Shown piece after piece: positions 45,201-53,993 of a stretch of 64,000 nt of DNA. The stretch's first letter is position 1. Each line of letters begins with the position of its first letter. The DNA lies in contig NZ_JAAXPW010000010.1 of the NCBI RefSeq assembly GCF_012396605.1, forward strand, positions 1 to 64,000, read 5' to 3'. This DNA is from Ureibacillus thermosphaericus. Its GTDB lineage: Bacteria > Bacillota > Bacilli > Bacillales_A > Planococcaceae. The position numbers and the translations under genes are program-made. The notes beneath the pieces are model-generated. The model made no database searches. It had not been told where the DNA came from and saw only the letters and a list, made by a program, of their open reading frames with translations.

Positions 45201-45334
45201 TTGAACTACAAAAATCCGGCCGAATGATAGGGGTTATTTCTCATGTGGAGGAATTAAAATCGGCAATGCCTGCTATATTACAAGTAGAAAAATTAAAAGA
45301 GGGCTATAGTAAAACATCCATTATATTAAAGTAA
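42257..45334 (+). CDS. sbcC: Exonuclease SbcCD subunit C (Rad50-like)
   Basis: An SMC-like ATPase of 1025 residues. Residues 1-170 form the N-terminal ATPase half with Walker A GQTGAGKTTIFDAI, the Q-loop in MLPQGEFRKLL, then long coiled coils rich in Glu, Lys and Gln, with the zinc hook GMPCPVCGSTVH near residue 520, and the C-terminal half with the signature TLSGGEKFNASLSLAL and Walker B ETMFIDEGFGSLDEE. It drives SbcD on DNA ends. Start ATG 42257 overlaps the sbcD stop, so translation is coupled. Confidence 0.96.
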   Translation: MKPILLKMTAFGPYKNEEVIDFTKLQERKLFVISGQTGAGKTTIFDAICFALYGFGSGQDRKDTKMLRSDFAEDDVHTSVEFVFEIRGKKYRVLRRLSHVKKGRKTPTGEKYELFEILPNNEEIPAVERQRVTDINEKLEELIGLTYEQFSQIVMLPQGEFRKLLTSKSDEKEEILRKIFKTDRFVKMADKLEEKKRLADQQLNEAKALKNSYINQIEGTLPKRESLLFTMLSQHSNIYQILEGLAEEQQYYQKKIKDDERMYREAFKKHQEAYEVYVANKKLNDQIDEYERKKEKLSFLQSQKDHYEQIKQTIDAANRASRIFPLYSYLMELDKEKQSIEKRMELVTKQLEAAKWTFAKAEEMFKMEAMKEEEREQANERVNELEKLVPIYEQMNEQIKLVDKLLNEKNQLQTRLQNIVKQIEEKEWAIQQLSEMIEKLEEDTESLNELLEQQRLLREIVDTYTKYFEVNAEVHKLENEWLKATSTYEEVQNIYAQEEEKWLNNQAAILAKSLLPGMPCPVCGSTVHRIEHTASTETVNQTELKKLKATLDEAQQKKFAVQGKLESKRHQLQEIEQKLMQYHAPLKEYQKYVHQLQDINIAIKEKERQKEVLTLNKKQIKILQDENAQLVHFRKEIERQYHEKHEQYTQNSTILEQQKKLIPEEIKDLSQLQVALQQAISNKQQLKQSWETAQKQYQEANKQVVMNEEAFKQITEQVKHIQVKCQQSKENFHSALLLARFTSTEDFLLARRPEQEIEALQMQYDNYSKELHFLQVQVKEEAEKLKDKEKVDLTEAEKELEALQFNYEKALDELNYSKACEKHCIDFAEKLERLANNIFQMEEKSNQIIELYNLLRGHNSKKISFERYVQMGYLELITEASNLRLKNLSNGQYYLQVSDRLESYGRQSGLGLDVYDAYTGQARDVKTLSGGEKFNASLSLALGMADVIQSFQGNVQIETMFIDEGFGSLDEESLMKAIDTLIELQKSGRMIGVISHVEELKSAMPAILQVEKLKEGYSKTSIILK

Positions 45335-45402
45335 ATAATGAGGTTGCAATCTTCATATAATTTGATAAAATGACATTGTTCCCAATAGAATATAAGATTT
45401 GT

Positions 45403-45492
45403 ACCACAAGGGGTGCTGATGAAGTCAGCTGAGAGTGTGCCGGATGCACTAACCCTTAGAACCTGTAAGTTAGTACTTGCGTAGGGATGTGG
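45403..45492 (+). promoter_or_regulatory. TPP riboswitch of thiT
   Basis: The thi-box sequence is complete: GGGGTGCTGATGAAGTCAGC, CTGAGAG, ACCCTTAGAACCTG, and the closing helix CCACA (45403-45407) with TGTGG (45488-45492). It senses thiamine pyrophosphate. A terminator follows at 45511-45538. Confidence 0.96.
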
Positions 45493-45510
45493 ATAGAAAC
45501 CGAAACAAAG

Positions 45511-45538
45511 ACGTCTCGGCTCTGTCCGGACGTTTTTT
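45511..45538 (+). terminator. Riboswitch terminator of thiT
   Basis: ACGTCTCGG pairs with CCGGACGT, followed by TTTTTTTATTTT; located between the TPP aptamer and thiT. Confidence 0.85.
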
Positions 45539-45599
45539 TATTTTGTAGTTTTCTATCCTTCTCTCAAGTTCTATAAACGAAGAGAAAGGAGATAATTGA

Positions 45600-46160
45600 A
45601 TGAGAAACCAAAAATTATTATGGATGGTTGAAATTGCGATTTTTGCTGCAATTGGTTATGTGTTAGACCAATTGAAATTTTCTATTTGGGCGCAGGGTGG
45701 ATCCGTTAGTTTAGTTATGCTGCCTATTATTTTAATCGCTATTCGTTGGGGACTATCTGCAGGACTTATGACTGGATTGATTGTAGGATTATTGAACATG
45801 ACAATTAATCCTTATATTGTCCATTGGGCTCAAGCATTGCTTGATTATGTTTTTGCATTTACTTTCGTAGGATTTGCGGCAATTGTTCGTAAACAAGTGT
45901 TAGATGGAGTATCAGGAAATCGTAAAAATAAAATTGCATTATTTGTTATCATCGGAACAATTATTGGCGGTTTGTTGCGCTTTATTTGTCATACACTTGC
46001 AGGAGCTATTTTCTTCAAAGAATATGCAGGCGATCAAAATGCCTGGATTTATTCTATCGGGTATAATGGTTCATATATGGTTCCGGCTATTATTTTAACT
46101 GCAGTTGCAGCGGTGCTCATCTTTACTGCAAGCCCAAGATTGATAAAAAAAGAAAATTGA
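45600..46160 (+). CDS. thiT: Thiamine ECF transporter S component
   Basis: A membrane protein of 186 residues with six hydrophobic segments, the thiamine-specific S component of an energy-coupling-factor transporter. It has EIAIFAAIGYVLDQLKFSIW, QGGSVSLVMLPIILIAIRWG and LLDYVFAFTFVGFAA with the acidic and aromatic residues of the thiamine site. The energizing EcfAT parts are elsewhere. ATG at 45600 follows AAAGGAGATAATTGA. A TPP riboswitch upstream confirms the substrate. Confidence 0.96.
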   Translation: MRNQKLLWMVEIAIFAAIGYVLDQLKFSIWAQGGSVSLVMLPIILIAIRWGLSAGLMTGLIVGLLNMTINPYIVHWAQALLDYVFAFTFVGFAAIVRKQVLDGVSGNRKNKIALFVIIGTIIGGLLRFICHTLAGAIFFKEYAGDQNAWIYSIGYNGSYMVPAIILTAVAAVLIFTASPRLIKKEN

Positions 46161-46183
46161 TTACAATTGTGAATTAAAATAAA

Positions 46184-46225
46184 AAGCGAATTGGGAGACA
46201 ATATTGTTTTCCTAATTCGCTTTTT
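46184..46225. terminator. Bidirectional terminator, thiT and the acyltransferase
   Basis: AAGCGAATTGGGA pairs with CCTAATTCGCTT (one mismatch); T runs on both strands. Confidence 0.8.
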
Positions 46226-46246
46226 TATGGATAAATTTTTATACGT

Positions 46247-47242
46247 TTATCTAATTTTACCTACAATCCATTTCCCAAAAGGTAAATACGAAATGCATTT
46301 TGAAATGGTAATGGCAACGATTAGCGTTGATATCATCATTGCTAAAATTGCTAGATAACCATTGTTGAAAAATGATACAAAGTACTTTGCGGTTAATGAT
46401 AATATGTTCCAATGAATTAAATAAATCATAAATGCATATTTGCTAATGATTCGAATAATTTTAAAAGATGGAATCAGTTGTCCATAGGCTAAGATCATGC
46501 TTGTTATTCCAACGACAAAAGGAATCAAATCCATCCTTCTAGAATGTATTTCAACCATTCCGAATTTATAGCCATACCAAATATAAAGAGCTGATAGTGC
46601 CGTGAAAATTACAGTGAAAATGCGATATTTTTTCAATAGTGGCTGAATTTTTTCATAATTTGCACCGATTATGAATGCGATTACAAAATAAACGAACCAA
46701 GCTGTTCCATACAATTTTTCATACTTCATATTTTCTTGAAAGAATGGATATGGTAAATCAAAAATTCGATGCTGCAGAAAATACAACAATACACATAAAG
46801 GTAACACGACAAAAGATGGCCATTGAAATTTAATCATTAGCCAAAACAATAGATACAATTGAAGAATAACTAAAACAAACCAACCTACAAATTCACCTAG
46901 AACGATATTGTTATAAAAGGTTTGCCAAATTAGACCATTTTGGTAGTTATATTCAATGACAAGGGCATCAATAAAAGCCCAAAATATATATGGAAGTAAA
47001 ATGAATTGAAGCCGTTTTGACCAAAACGATTGTGGGATTCCATCTTTATATTTTGCTGCAAGTATGATGATGGAAAGTAAAATAAATGTCGGTGTAGCAT
47101 AACATAGAAGTATTCGGATATAATGAACCATTACTGAATTTTCAGAAAGACCTGATTCTAGGTTATAAAAAGTAGTTGAATGTAATAGTAAAATTGATAA
47201 ACATGCAATAACTCTTAATAAATCCCACTCTTTAATTCGCAA
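46247..47242 (-). CDS. Membrane acyltransferase 3 family protein
   Basis: A protein of 331 residues with about ten hydrophobic segments, of the acyltransferase_3 (OafA/WecH/YiaH) family. The N-terminal part has EWDLLRVIACLSILLLHSTT with the conserved R and H, and RLQFILLPYIFWAFID with the conserved R. Such enzymes move acetyl or other acyl groups onto surface sugars or cell-wall polymers; the target is unknown and no glycan genes are nearby. ATG 47242 follows ATAGGAGTTTTATC. Convergent with thiT. Confidence 0.88.
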   Translation of the reverse strand: MRIKEWDLLRVIACLSILLLHSTTFYNLESGLSENSVMVHYIRILLCYATPTFILLSIIILAAKYKDGIPQSFWSKRLQFILLPYIFWAFIDALVIEYNYQNGLIWQTFYNNIVLGEFVGWFVLVILQLYLLFWLMIKFQWPSFVVLPLCVLLYFLQHRIFDLPYPFFQENMKYEKLYGTAWFVYFVIAFIIGANYEKIQPLLKKYRIFTVIFTALSALYIWYGYKFGMVEIHSRRMDLIPFVVGITSMILAYGQLIPSFKIIRIISKYAFMIYLIHWNILSLTAKYFVSFFNNGYLAILAMMISTLIVAITISKCISYLPFGKWIVGKIR

Positions 47243-47395
47243 TGATAAAACTCCTATTGTTTTTATATTTATTTTTTATAATGTTTGATTATAACATGAT
47301 TAAAATACCAAGGTCTAAATAAATTTTCATTGTATATTCTATCATTTCTAGAATAAAATCATATATCATATTGTGTAGTACATTCCTAAATATAA

Positions 47396-48223
<828 letters not shown>

Positions 48224-48242
48224 TCATTCGCTTTTATTTCAT

Positions 48243-48284
48243 AAAAAAAATCCTGAACGTTTAATGACGTACAGGATTTTTTTT
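48243..48284. terminator. Bidirectional terminator
   Basis: AAAAAAAATCCTG pairs with CAGGATTTTTTTT, inner stem ACGT/ACGT. It partly overlaps the last codons of the TspO-like gene on the minus strand. Confidence 0.85.
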
Positions 48285-48989
48285 CATAAATAATACTCCA
48301 ACAATTAATACACCACTTAAAAATAGGGATGAAGTTGTAACTAATAGTTCATCAAATCCGTTTGAAATTGCAATTCCTATAAAAGACCAAACAAACACAA
48401 GTGGATATGCGGTGTCATAATGATGATAACGTAAATGCAATGCAACTAATGTGGCAAATGTTAATATTATTACCACCCATAAAGCATTACTCAAGCCGAA
48501 CCCGTGCCATTCTTTATACAATAGTAAATAACAGGTATTGAGAATAAAAATAAAAGTAATCCAGCCGAAATAAATAGCAATAGGAATTCTTTTTTTCAGA
48601 TGTTCTCCTTGCATCGGATATGTAAGATATAGTGCGAATAAGGACAGTAGTTGGATTCCAACGCATATAAAGGAGTAGAATAATGCTTCCTTATTCCATA
48701 AGTATATCGAAAGTATTTGGAAGATCATCACGAGCAAAAAGAAAATTGTCTGAATAGGCGAAATAAAGGTTTCAGAGTTACGCTCCTTTGAATAATTAAT
48801 TGCCCAAATAAATAAAAGAATAAAAAGAAAGAACCAAAATATATATACATAGGTAGAAGGCGATATTAGAAGTGGTAGGCGATTGATAATTGCTATAGTG
48901 GATTTTCCTTCGATTGGTAGCCAAAAAGAATATAAGGTATAGATGGTCGCTGCTATAAGGCTACAAAAAATGACGATCATTCGACCCAT
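48261..48989 (-). CDS. Seven-segment membrane protein, TspO/tryptophan-rich sensory type
   Basis: A protein of 242 residues with about seven hydrophobic segments. The loop INRLPLLISPSTYVYIFWFFLF and later IPIAIYFGWITFIFILNTC and LSNALWVVIILTFATLVALH recall the extended tryptophan-rich sensory (TspO/MBR-like) proteins of Bacillus; the match is partial. The role is unknown, possibly tetrapyrrole or stress sensing. AAAGGAGTGCGAAAC precedes ATG 48989; GTG 48998 lies inside that ribosome binding site. Confidence 0.6.
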   Translation of the reverse strand: MGRMIVIFCSLIAATIYTLYSFWLPIEGKSTIAIINRLPLLISPSTYVYIFWFFLFILLFIWAINYSKERNSETFISPIQTIFFLLVMIFQILSIYLWNKEALFYSFICVGIQLLSLFALYLTYPMQGEHLKKRIPIAIYFGWITFIFILNTCYLLLYKEWHGFGLSNALWVVIILTFATLVALHLRYHHYDTAYPLVFVWSFIGIAISNGFDELLVTTSSLFLSGVLIVGVLFMKKNPVRH

Positions 48990-49389
48990 GTTTCGCACTC
49001 CTTTCCATAAAATTATAAACGTTTATTTCAACAACTTAAAGTGAGGAATTAAATTTTTCACTTTTATATATGACAAATATAGCAAGAGGAAAATATTCGA
49101 ATAGTACTTTGGAAAACAATAGATTAAATGAATAGAGAGAACGAAATGTGGATGAAAACTAAACAAGCACAGCTTTTAACGTGCATATAATATTGTACAA
49201 TCGAGTAGGTAAATAATGGAGTTTACGGTTCTGCAAGAACAAAAACAATCTAGTAAAGTTTGGGTTTCTTTAGCATGTTTATAACCTACTAACTAAATGC
49301 TAGTAGAATTATAAAATATGGAAGAAAGGCATTAGGTAAATACAATGGTGAAGAAGCTATTACAAATATTTAAAAAGAAGGGTGATCAT
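48990..49389. other. 400-bp gap, promoter region of two divergent genes
   Basis: A-T rich, with no recognisable structured RNA. A 22-codon frame at 49216-49284 (MEFTVLQEQKQSSKVWVSLACL) lacks a good ribosome binding site. Nothing else is seen. Confidence 0.5.
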
Positions 49390-49950
49390 GTGATTCGAAT
49401 CGAAAGCGACAGGTTGCATTTACGTACCTTTGTAGAAACAGATGCAAAAAAATTAGCGGAATTATTACAGCGAAATAAATATTTTTGGGCAACTTATGAG
49501 CCATTACATGATGCGGAATATTATACAGAAGAGGCACAGTTTCGAAAAATTTTAGAAGGATTGCATCTTCAGCGTACAAATCGCGAATATTCCTTTGGGA
49601 TATTTACAAAAGATGAGGAACAATTAATTGGCCATATTTCCCTATATGCGATTAAAAGGTTGCCATATAGCAGTGCATTTATCGGTTACTCCATCGACGA
49701 ACGATTTACGGGACAAGGTATTGCAACAGAAGCAGTGAATGAAGTTGTGCAATTTGCTTTTAATGTAGTGAATTTACATAGAATCGAAGCATATGTATCA
49801 CCCAAAAATATAGCTTCTGTGAAGGTTTTAGAAAAGGCAAATTTTAAACGAGAAGGTCTATTAAGGGAATTATTGTATATTAACGGATCTTGGGAAGATC
49901 ATTATATGTATGCCCTTTTACAAAGCGATTATTTTCGTAATCAACGTTAA
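49390..49950 (+). CDS. GNAT N-acetyltransferase (RimJ/RimL type)
   Basis: A protein of 186 residues from GTG 49390. It starts VIRIESDRLHLRTFVETDA, the usual opening of RimJ-like enzymes, and carries the acetyl-CoA loop DERFTGQGIATEAV (Q-x-x-G-x-A), then NLHRIEAYVSPKNIASVKVL and GSWEDHYMYALL. It probably acetylates the N-terminus of a ribosomal or other protein. AGAAGGGTGATC precedes the GTG; an in-frame ATG at 49345 would add 15 basic residues but has a poor ribosome binding site, so the start is not certain. Confidence 0.88.
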   Translation: MIRIESDRLHLRTFVETDAKKLAELLQRNKYFWATYEPLHDAEYYTEEAQFRKILEGLHLQRTNREYSFGIFTKDEEQLIGHISLYAIKRLPYSSAFIGYSIDERFTGQGIATEAVNEVVQFAFNVVNLHRIEAYVSPKNIASVKVLEKANFKREGLLRELLYINGSWEDHYMYALLQSDYFRNQR

Positions 49951-49953
49951 CCG

Positions 49954-50010
49954 TTCGCTTCTTAACTAAAATCCTAAAATTAGCGATTTTAGTTAGGAGC
50001 GAATTTTTTT
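49954..50010 (+). terminator. Terminator of the GNAT gene
   Basis: TTCGCTTCTTAACTAAAATC (49954-49973) pairs with GATTTTAGTTAGGAGCGAA (49985-50003), followed by TTTTTTT. Confidence 0.9.
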
Positions 50011-50016
50011 ATATTG

Positions 50017-50182
50017 CATGTGTGGGAAATCGTGTGTCTTGTGTGAGGGAAGTCAAGCTCGAGCGGGAAATGCTAGAACATGTGCTGGAAATGAATTAAC
50101 TTGAGCGGATGAAACGATGCTGGTGTGGGAAATATTCTAGCATGTGCGGGCAATCCTTCAACTTGTGCAGACCTCTCTTAAT
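50017..50182. repeat. Intergenic module array C, 21-bp step
   Basis: Eight modules of the form C-W-T-G-W-G-Y-G-G-G-A-A-A-T start at 50017, 50038, 50058, 50079, 50100, 50120, 50141 and 50162, so the steps are 21,20,21,21,20,21,21. Examples are CATGTGTGGGAAAT, CTCGAGCGGGAAAT, CATGTGCTGGAAAT and CATGTGCGGGCAAT. The sequence differs from arrays A and B, but the spacing and the position between convergent genes are the same. It follows the GNAT terminator and lies before carbonic anhydrase. No coding frame runs through it. Confidence 0.85.
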
Positions 50183-50270
50183 GTTAAAAAAGATAAACTT
50201 GCAAAAAAACCACCCGCTAGCCAGTTTAATTCCTGACCTATGCAGATGGACTCAATGTTCAATCGTTGTA

Positions 50271-50846
50271 TCATTTGTTACCTAAATATTCATGTCCATT
50301 TGTTAATAAATCAAGTTTGCCTGTTTCAGGATTCATAACTAAGCCGTGCACTGGCGTATTTTTTGGAAACAGTGGATGGTTGCGAATGATATCAACACTA
50401 TTCAATACGTTTTTTTCAACATCTCCGAATCCACGTAACCATTCAATCAAATCGATTCCTGAATACTTAATAGATTTGATTATCTCCTTACTTATCCCTT
50501 TTTCAATCATATGATCAACCATCAAATAAGGATCAACAGTGCTCATGCCACAATCATAATGACCGATTACATACACTTCATCTGCTTGTAGTTCATAAAC
50601 AGCCACTAAAATGCTTCTCATAATTCCCCCAAAGGGATGGGCTACCATTGCACCGGCACTTTTAATTATTTTTGCATCGCCATTTCGCAAATTCATCGCC
50701 TTTGGTAATAATTCGATTAAACGTGTATCCATACACGTTAATATAACAATTTTTTTATCTGGAAATTTTGATGTTTTATATGGTTCATATTGCTTTTTTT
50801 CAACGAATTCTTTGTTAAAACGCAAAATCTCATTTAATGATGCCAT
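50271..50846 (-). CDS. Beta-carbonic anhydrase (YtiB type)
   Basis: A protein of 191 residues that matches B. subtilis YtiB along its length. Zinc ligands are C38, H96 and C99 (ILTCMDTR and GHYDCGM), and the D40-R42 dyad is present. It interconverts carbon dioxide and bicarbonate in the cytoplasm. Typical segments are KFPDKKIVILTCMDTRLIEL, HPFGGIMRSILVAVYELQAD and HPLFPKNTPVHGLVMNPETG. ATG 50846 follows AAAGGGGATTAATAA. It is convergent with GNAT, with array C between the two. Confidence 0.94.
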   Translation of the reverse strand: MASLNEILRFNKEFVEKKQYEPYKTSKFPDKKIVILTCMDTRLIELLPKAMNLRNGDAKIIKSAGAMVAHPFGGIMRSILVAVYELQADEVYVIGHYDCGMSTVDPYLMVDHMIEKGISKEIIKSIKYSGIDLIEWLRGFGDVEKNVLNSVDIIRNHPLFPKNTPVHGLVMNPETGKLDLLTNGHEYLGNK

Positions 50847-50948
50847 TTATTAATCCCCTTTCTGATGTTAAGGACGATTATAGCAATAAGAAATAGGTTG
50901 ATACAAATGAATGAATTGAATATGAATAAATATAGCAAAAAGTGATAA

Positions 50949-50990
50949 AAAAAATCGACAAATACAGCTTAACCTGTTTTGTCGATTTTT
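50949..50990. terminator. Terminator of the small membrane protein gene
   Basis: AAAATCGACAAATACAG pairs with CTGTTTTGTCGATTTT (one mismatch); minus strand carries a T run. Confidence 0.8.
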
Positions 50991-51008
50991 CATTCAAGTG
51001 CTATGGCA

Positions 51009-51149
51009 TTAAAATTTTTCAGATGGTTTTGCGTCAACTTTTACTGAAGAAGTGGAATCTAAACCTTTACGTAAATAGTGAATGAACATCATAACTGCAA
51101 CTACAAGAAGGCCAAGATATCCAGTTACAGTTGCTAAAAATAAGCCCAT
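51009..51149 (-). CDS. Small single-pass membrane protein
   Basis: A protein of 46 residues with one membrane helix (LATVTGYLGLLVVAVMMFIHY) and a hydrophilic, Lys- and Ser-containing tail. GAAAGGAGTCTAGCA directly precedes ATG 51149, so the longer frame to 51212 is rejected. A terminator follows. It is a plausible real small gene but I do not recognise its family. Confidence 0.65.
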   Translation of the reverse strand: MGLFLATVTGYLGLLVVAVMMFIHYLRKGLDSTSSVKVDAKPSEKF

Positions 51150-51528
51150 TGCTAGACTCCTTTCTAAAAAACAATAATGATTTAAATTAATTATACTATA
51201 ACTATACGACAATTATAAAGGTTTTAGGAGAAAAATAGGATTAGTAATTCCAAGGAACGTTACGCTATTTTGCTATTTTTGTAGAAATTGTGACAGACAA
51301 TAATGGGAAGTATGCAAAATTTGATGTGAAAGTATCATTTTTTATTTCCTTACATAAATATTTATTAATTATAAAAAATAATATTTGAATGAAAATAGAA
51401 AATTATTATATGAACCATTTATTTTCTATAAAAATTACTCATTATTATAGTTATCTAGTAAAAAGATACTTAAAAAAATATTGGAAAATGTCGAAATATA
51501 AAGTAGTGGAAGATTTGGAGGTACAGTT
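51150..51528. other. 379-bp promoter region upstream of motA
   Basis: A-T rich. Apart from the sigma-D-like promoter close to motA nothing is seen; no hairpin, no ORF with a ribosome binding site. Confidence 0.6.
51471..51497 (+). promoter_or_regulatory. Sigma-D-like promoter of motAB
   Basis: TAAA (51471-51474), 15 bases, GTCGAAAT (51490-51497). The sigma-D consensus is TAAA-N15-GCCGATAT; 10 of 12 positions match. motA is a sigma-D gene in B. subtilis. Confidence 0.75.
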
Positions 51529-52329
51529 ATGGATTTAGCTACAGTTATAGGTATTTTTCTTGGCATTATTGCGGTATTTGTCGGGATGGTAGTAAAAGGG
51601 GCGTCCTTGAGTATTTTAATCAACCCGGCGGCATTTTTAATCATTATCGTTGGTACAATATCATCTGTTGTGATTGGATTCCCAGGAAAAGAACTAAAAA
51701 GAATCCCTAAATTATTAAAAGTAATTTTTACTGAACAAAAAACAGTAAGCGATGTAGAAATCATTCAAATGTTTTCAAAGTGGGCAGACCTAGCTCGCCG
51801 TGAAGGTCTCCTTGCATTGGAAAGTGAAGCCCAAGAAATTAAAGATCCATTTTTACGAAATGGTTTAATTCTTGCAATCGATGGTCAAAGTGCAGATTAC
51901 ATACGGGATGTATTAAATGAAGAAGTTGAAGCGATGGTAGAGCGCCATGAAAGTGGTGCCCAAATTTTTTCGCAAGCAGGTACATATGCTCCAACACTCG
52001 GAGTACTTGGGGCGGTTGTCGGTCTAATTGCCGCTTTAGGAGATATGGAAAATATCGATAAATTAGGTTATGCAGTTTCTTCGGCTTTCGTTGCAACATT
52101 ATTGGGGATTTTCACTGGTTATGTATTATGGCATCCATTTGCTAATAAATTAAGACGTAAATCCGCTTTTGAGGCTAGACAAAAACGATTAATGATTGAA
52201 GGTGTTTTATCTGTATTAGAAGGTGAGGCTCCGCGTATTATTGAACAGAAATTAGCTTCGTATTTGACAAATGAAGAGCGTAAACTATTCTACGAAAGCG
52301 GGGCTGGCGGTCTTGGCAAAGAGAACTAA
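51529..52329 (+). CDS. motA: Flagellar stator protein MotA
   Basis: A protein of 266 residues with four hydrophobic segments, closer to B. subtilis MotA than to MotP. It has DLATVIGIFLGIIAVFVGM, INPAAFLIIIVGTISSVVI, the conserved cytoplasmic RREGLLALE, HESGAQIFSQAGTYAPTLGV and FVATLLGIFTGYVLWHPFAN. With MotB it forms the proton channel that drives the flagellum. ATG 51529 follows TTGGAGGTACAGTT. The stop codon overlaps the start of motB. Confidence 0.96.
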   Translation: MDLATVIGIFLGIIAVFVGMVVKGASLSILINPAAFLIIIVGTISSVVIGFPGKELKRIPKLLKVIFTEQKTVSDVEIIQMFSKWADLARREGLLALESEAQEIKDPFLRNGLILAIDGQSADYIRDVLNEEVEAMVERHESGAQIFSQAGTYAPTLGVLGAVVGLIAALGDMENIDKLGYAVSSAFVATLLGIFTGYVLWHPFANKLRRKSAFEARQKRLMIEGVLSVLEGEAPRIIEQKLASYLTNEERKLFYESGAGGLGKEN

Positions 52330-53080
52330 AAAGCGTGGAAAAGAAACAGAAATCAATGAATCATGGCTTTTACCGTATTCGGACTTAATGACGTTGCTAT
52401 TAGCGTTATTCATTGTATTATTTGCTTCCAGTAGTATTGACCAAGTAAAGTTCCAAAAAATGTCGCAAGTGTTCAATGAAATTTTTAATGGCGGCGTTGG
52501 GTTTATGGAAAATACCTCAGTCATTGATAATCCAACGGCTAGAACGGATGGAATGACAGTAGAGCAAAAAGCTTATTTAAGAGACCAAGCTCAACTTAAA
52601 CAAATTCAAAGTGAAATTGAAAATTTTATCGCTGTCAATGAATTGGAAGATACATTTTCAGCAAAAATGACAGATGAGGGATTGCTGCTTACAATTCGTG
52701 ATAGTATTTTATTCGATTCAGGGAAAGCAGATATAAAACCTGAAAACATCCCAATTGCTCAGGAGTTATCGGCTATTTTAGAATTTGACCCACCACGTTA
52801 TATTGTTATTACTGGACATACGGATAATGTGCCTCAAAATACTCCGGAATTTCGATCAAATTGGGAATTATCTGTGATGCGGGCAGTGAATTTCTTAAAA
52901 TTAATTATCGATTCAAATCCGAATTTAGATCCTAAATATTTCAGTGCAAAAGGGTATGGAGAATACAATCCAATTGCAACGAACGAAACAGCAGAAGGTA
53001 GAGCGAAAAATCGTCGGGTTGAAGTGTTAATTCAACAACTCGTGAAAAAAGATGAAACTACAACTTCAGAAACGAATTAA
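52313..53080 (+). CDS. motB: Flagellar stator protein MotB
   Basis: A protein of 255 residues: a short basic N-terminus, one membrane helix with the essential proton-carrying D24 (WLLPYSDLMTLLLALFIVL), a plug region, and a C-terminal OmpA-like peptidoglycan-binding domain (GHTDNVPQNTPEFRSNWELS, then GYGEYNPIATNETAEGRAKN). The start is TTG 52313, inside the end of motA (17-bp overlap), giving MAKRTKKRGKE. A longer frame to 52271 would overlap motA by 59 bases. The pair ends at a terminator. Confidence 0.95.
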   Translation: MAKRTKKRGKETEINESWLLPYSDLMTLLLALFIVLFASSSIDQVKFQKMSQVFNEIFNGGVGFMENTSVIDNPTARTDGMTVEQKAYLRDQAQLKQIQSEIENFIAVNELEDTFSAKMTDEGLLLTIRDSILFDSGKADIKPENIPIAQELSAILEFDPPRYIVITGHTDNVPQNTPEFRSNWELSVMRAVNFLKLIIDSNPNLDPKYFSAKGYGEYNPIATNETAEGRAKNRRVEVLIQQLVKKDETTTSETN

Positions 53081-53093
53081 AACAATATGATGT

Positions 53094-53128
53094 AAAGGAG
53101 CGTTTCATAGTGGAACGCTCCTTTTTAA
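53094..53128 (+). terminator. Terminator of motAB
   Basis: AAAGGAGCGTT pairs with AACGCTCCTTT; TTTTT follows. Confidence 0.9.
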
Positions 53129-53250
53129 ATCGTTTTATTTAAAGTGTATGATTTACTTTAAAAGAACATAATGAATGCTTTTACAAGATATTTGAATAAT
53201 GATTAATTAAATAGGAAAAAGTATGCGGTAGTTAATAAAATGAAAATGGT

Positions 53251-53472
53251 TTATTTTCGAAGCGAACCTAATTCAGAGACGATTGCCTCTATTTCGCTAG
53301 GGCTAAAGGAATCACGCTTCATGACCATTTCGTATAAGTCATACAAATCTTCGTAATTAGCTTCTGTAAAATCTTCTGAACGCAATGCGCTCGAATTGAC
53401 CATTTTCAATTTTTCTTTAATTTTTTCTACAATATACGCCACATTATCTTTGGAAGGCGTTGATAAATTCAT
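53251..53472 (-). CDS. yfkK: DUF1128 family protein YfkK
   Basis: A protein of 73 residues, highly similar to B. subtilis YfkK: VAYIVEKIKEKLKMVN, then LRSEDFTEANYEDLYDLYEM and SPSEIEAIVSELGSLRK. The function is unknown. ATG 53472 follows AAAGGTGGCTAAAAAGAG. It is divergent from the YfkI/YfkH genes; in B. subtilis these genes also lie together, with a phosphatase gene (yfkJ) that is missing here. Confidence 0.92.
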   Translation of the reverse strand: MNLSTPSKDNVAYIVEKIKEKLKMVNSSALRSEDFTEANYEDLYDLYEMVMKRDSFSPSEIEAIVSELGSLRK

Positions 53473-53633
53473 CTCTTTTTAGCCACCTTTCAATTAAGCT
53501 TTGTATCATCATTTCATTTCATATTATTGTTGTCAAGTTGTATCCATGTATTCGCCCTTACTTTTAAAAGATTAAAAGTTCTTATAGAATATTATTAGTA
53601 AAACTTTACATGAATCGACAGGAGGAGAAGGTA

Positions 53634-53960
53634 ATGAGCCAAAGCAAATTATGCAAAGGTGTTGTGATTGGTGCAATAGTAGGTGCCGCAGTGAGCATGT
53701 TTGATCGTAAAACAAGAGAACATACCGTTGAAACAATGAAAAATATAAAGGATTCTGTTATTTACTATGCTAAAAATCGTGATGAATTCCAACAACTCGT
53801 TTATGAAAAGATAGAAAAAATGCAAAAATTATATGAAGATACGACGGAAAATGTAAATTTTATTATGGAAAAAATCGATGAAATGAAAGAAATTCCAAGT
53901 ACCGTTCAAGCGATTGTCGAAGATACAAAAGCAGCTTTTTCATCGAAAGAAGAAAAATAA
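53634..53960 (+). CDS. YtxH/YfkI-like small membrane-anchored protein
   Basis: A protein of 108 residues with an N-terminal glycine-rich hydrophobic segment (CKGVVIGAIVGAAVSMFD), then a long charged helix (RKTREHTVETMKNIKDSVIY, then EKIEKMQKLYEDTTENVNFI). It resembles YtxH-domain proteins and has the position of B. subtilis yfkI, beside yfkH. CAGGAGGAGAAGGTA precedes ATG 53634; the earlier ATG at 53610 is rejected. It is 33 bases upstream of the YihY gene, likely co-transcribed. Confidence 0.75.
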   Translation: MSQSKLCKGVVIGAIVGAAVSMFDRKTREHTVETMKNIKDSVIYYAKNRDEFQQLVYEKIEKMQKLYEDTTENVNFIMEKIDEMKEIPSTVQAIVEDTKAAFSSKEEK

Positions 53961-53993
53961 TGTGATGTGGGATGAAGGGAAGTGAGCTAGCGC

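Noticed and set aside
49216-49284. 22-codon plus-strand ORF before the GNAT gene
   Set aside because: No usable ribosome binding site and no recognised similarity.
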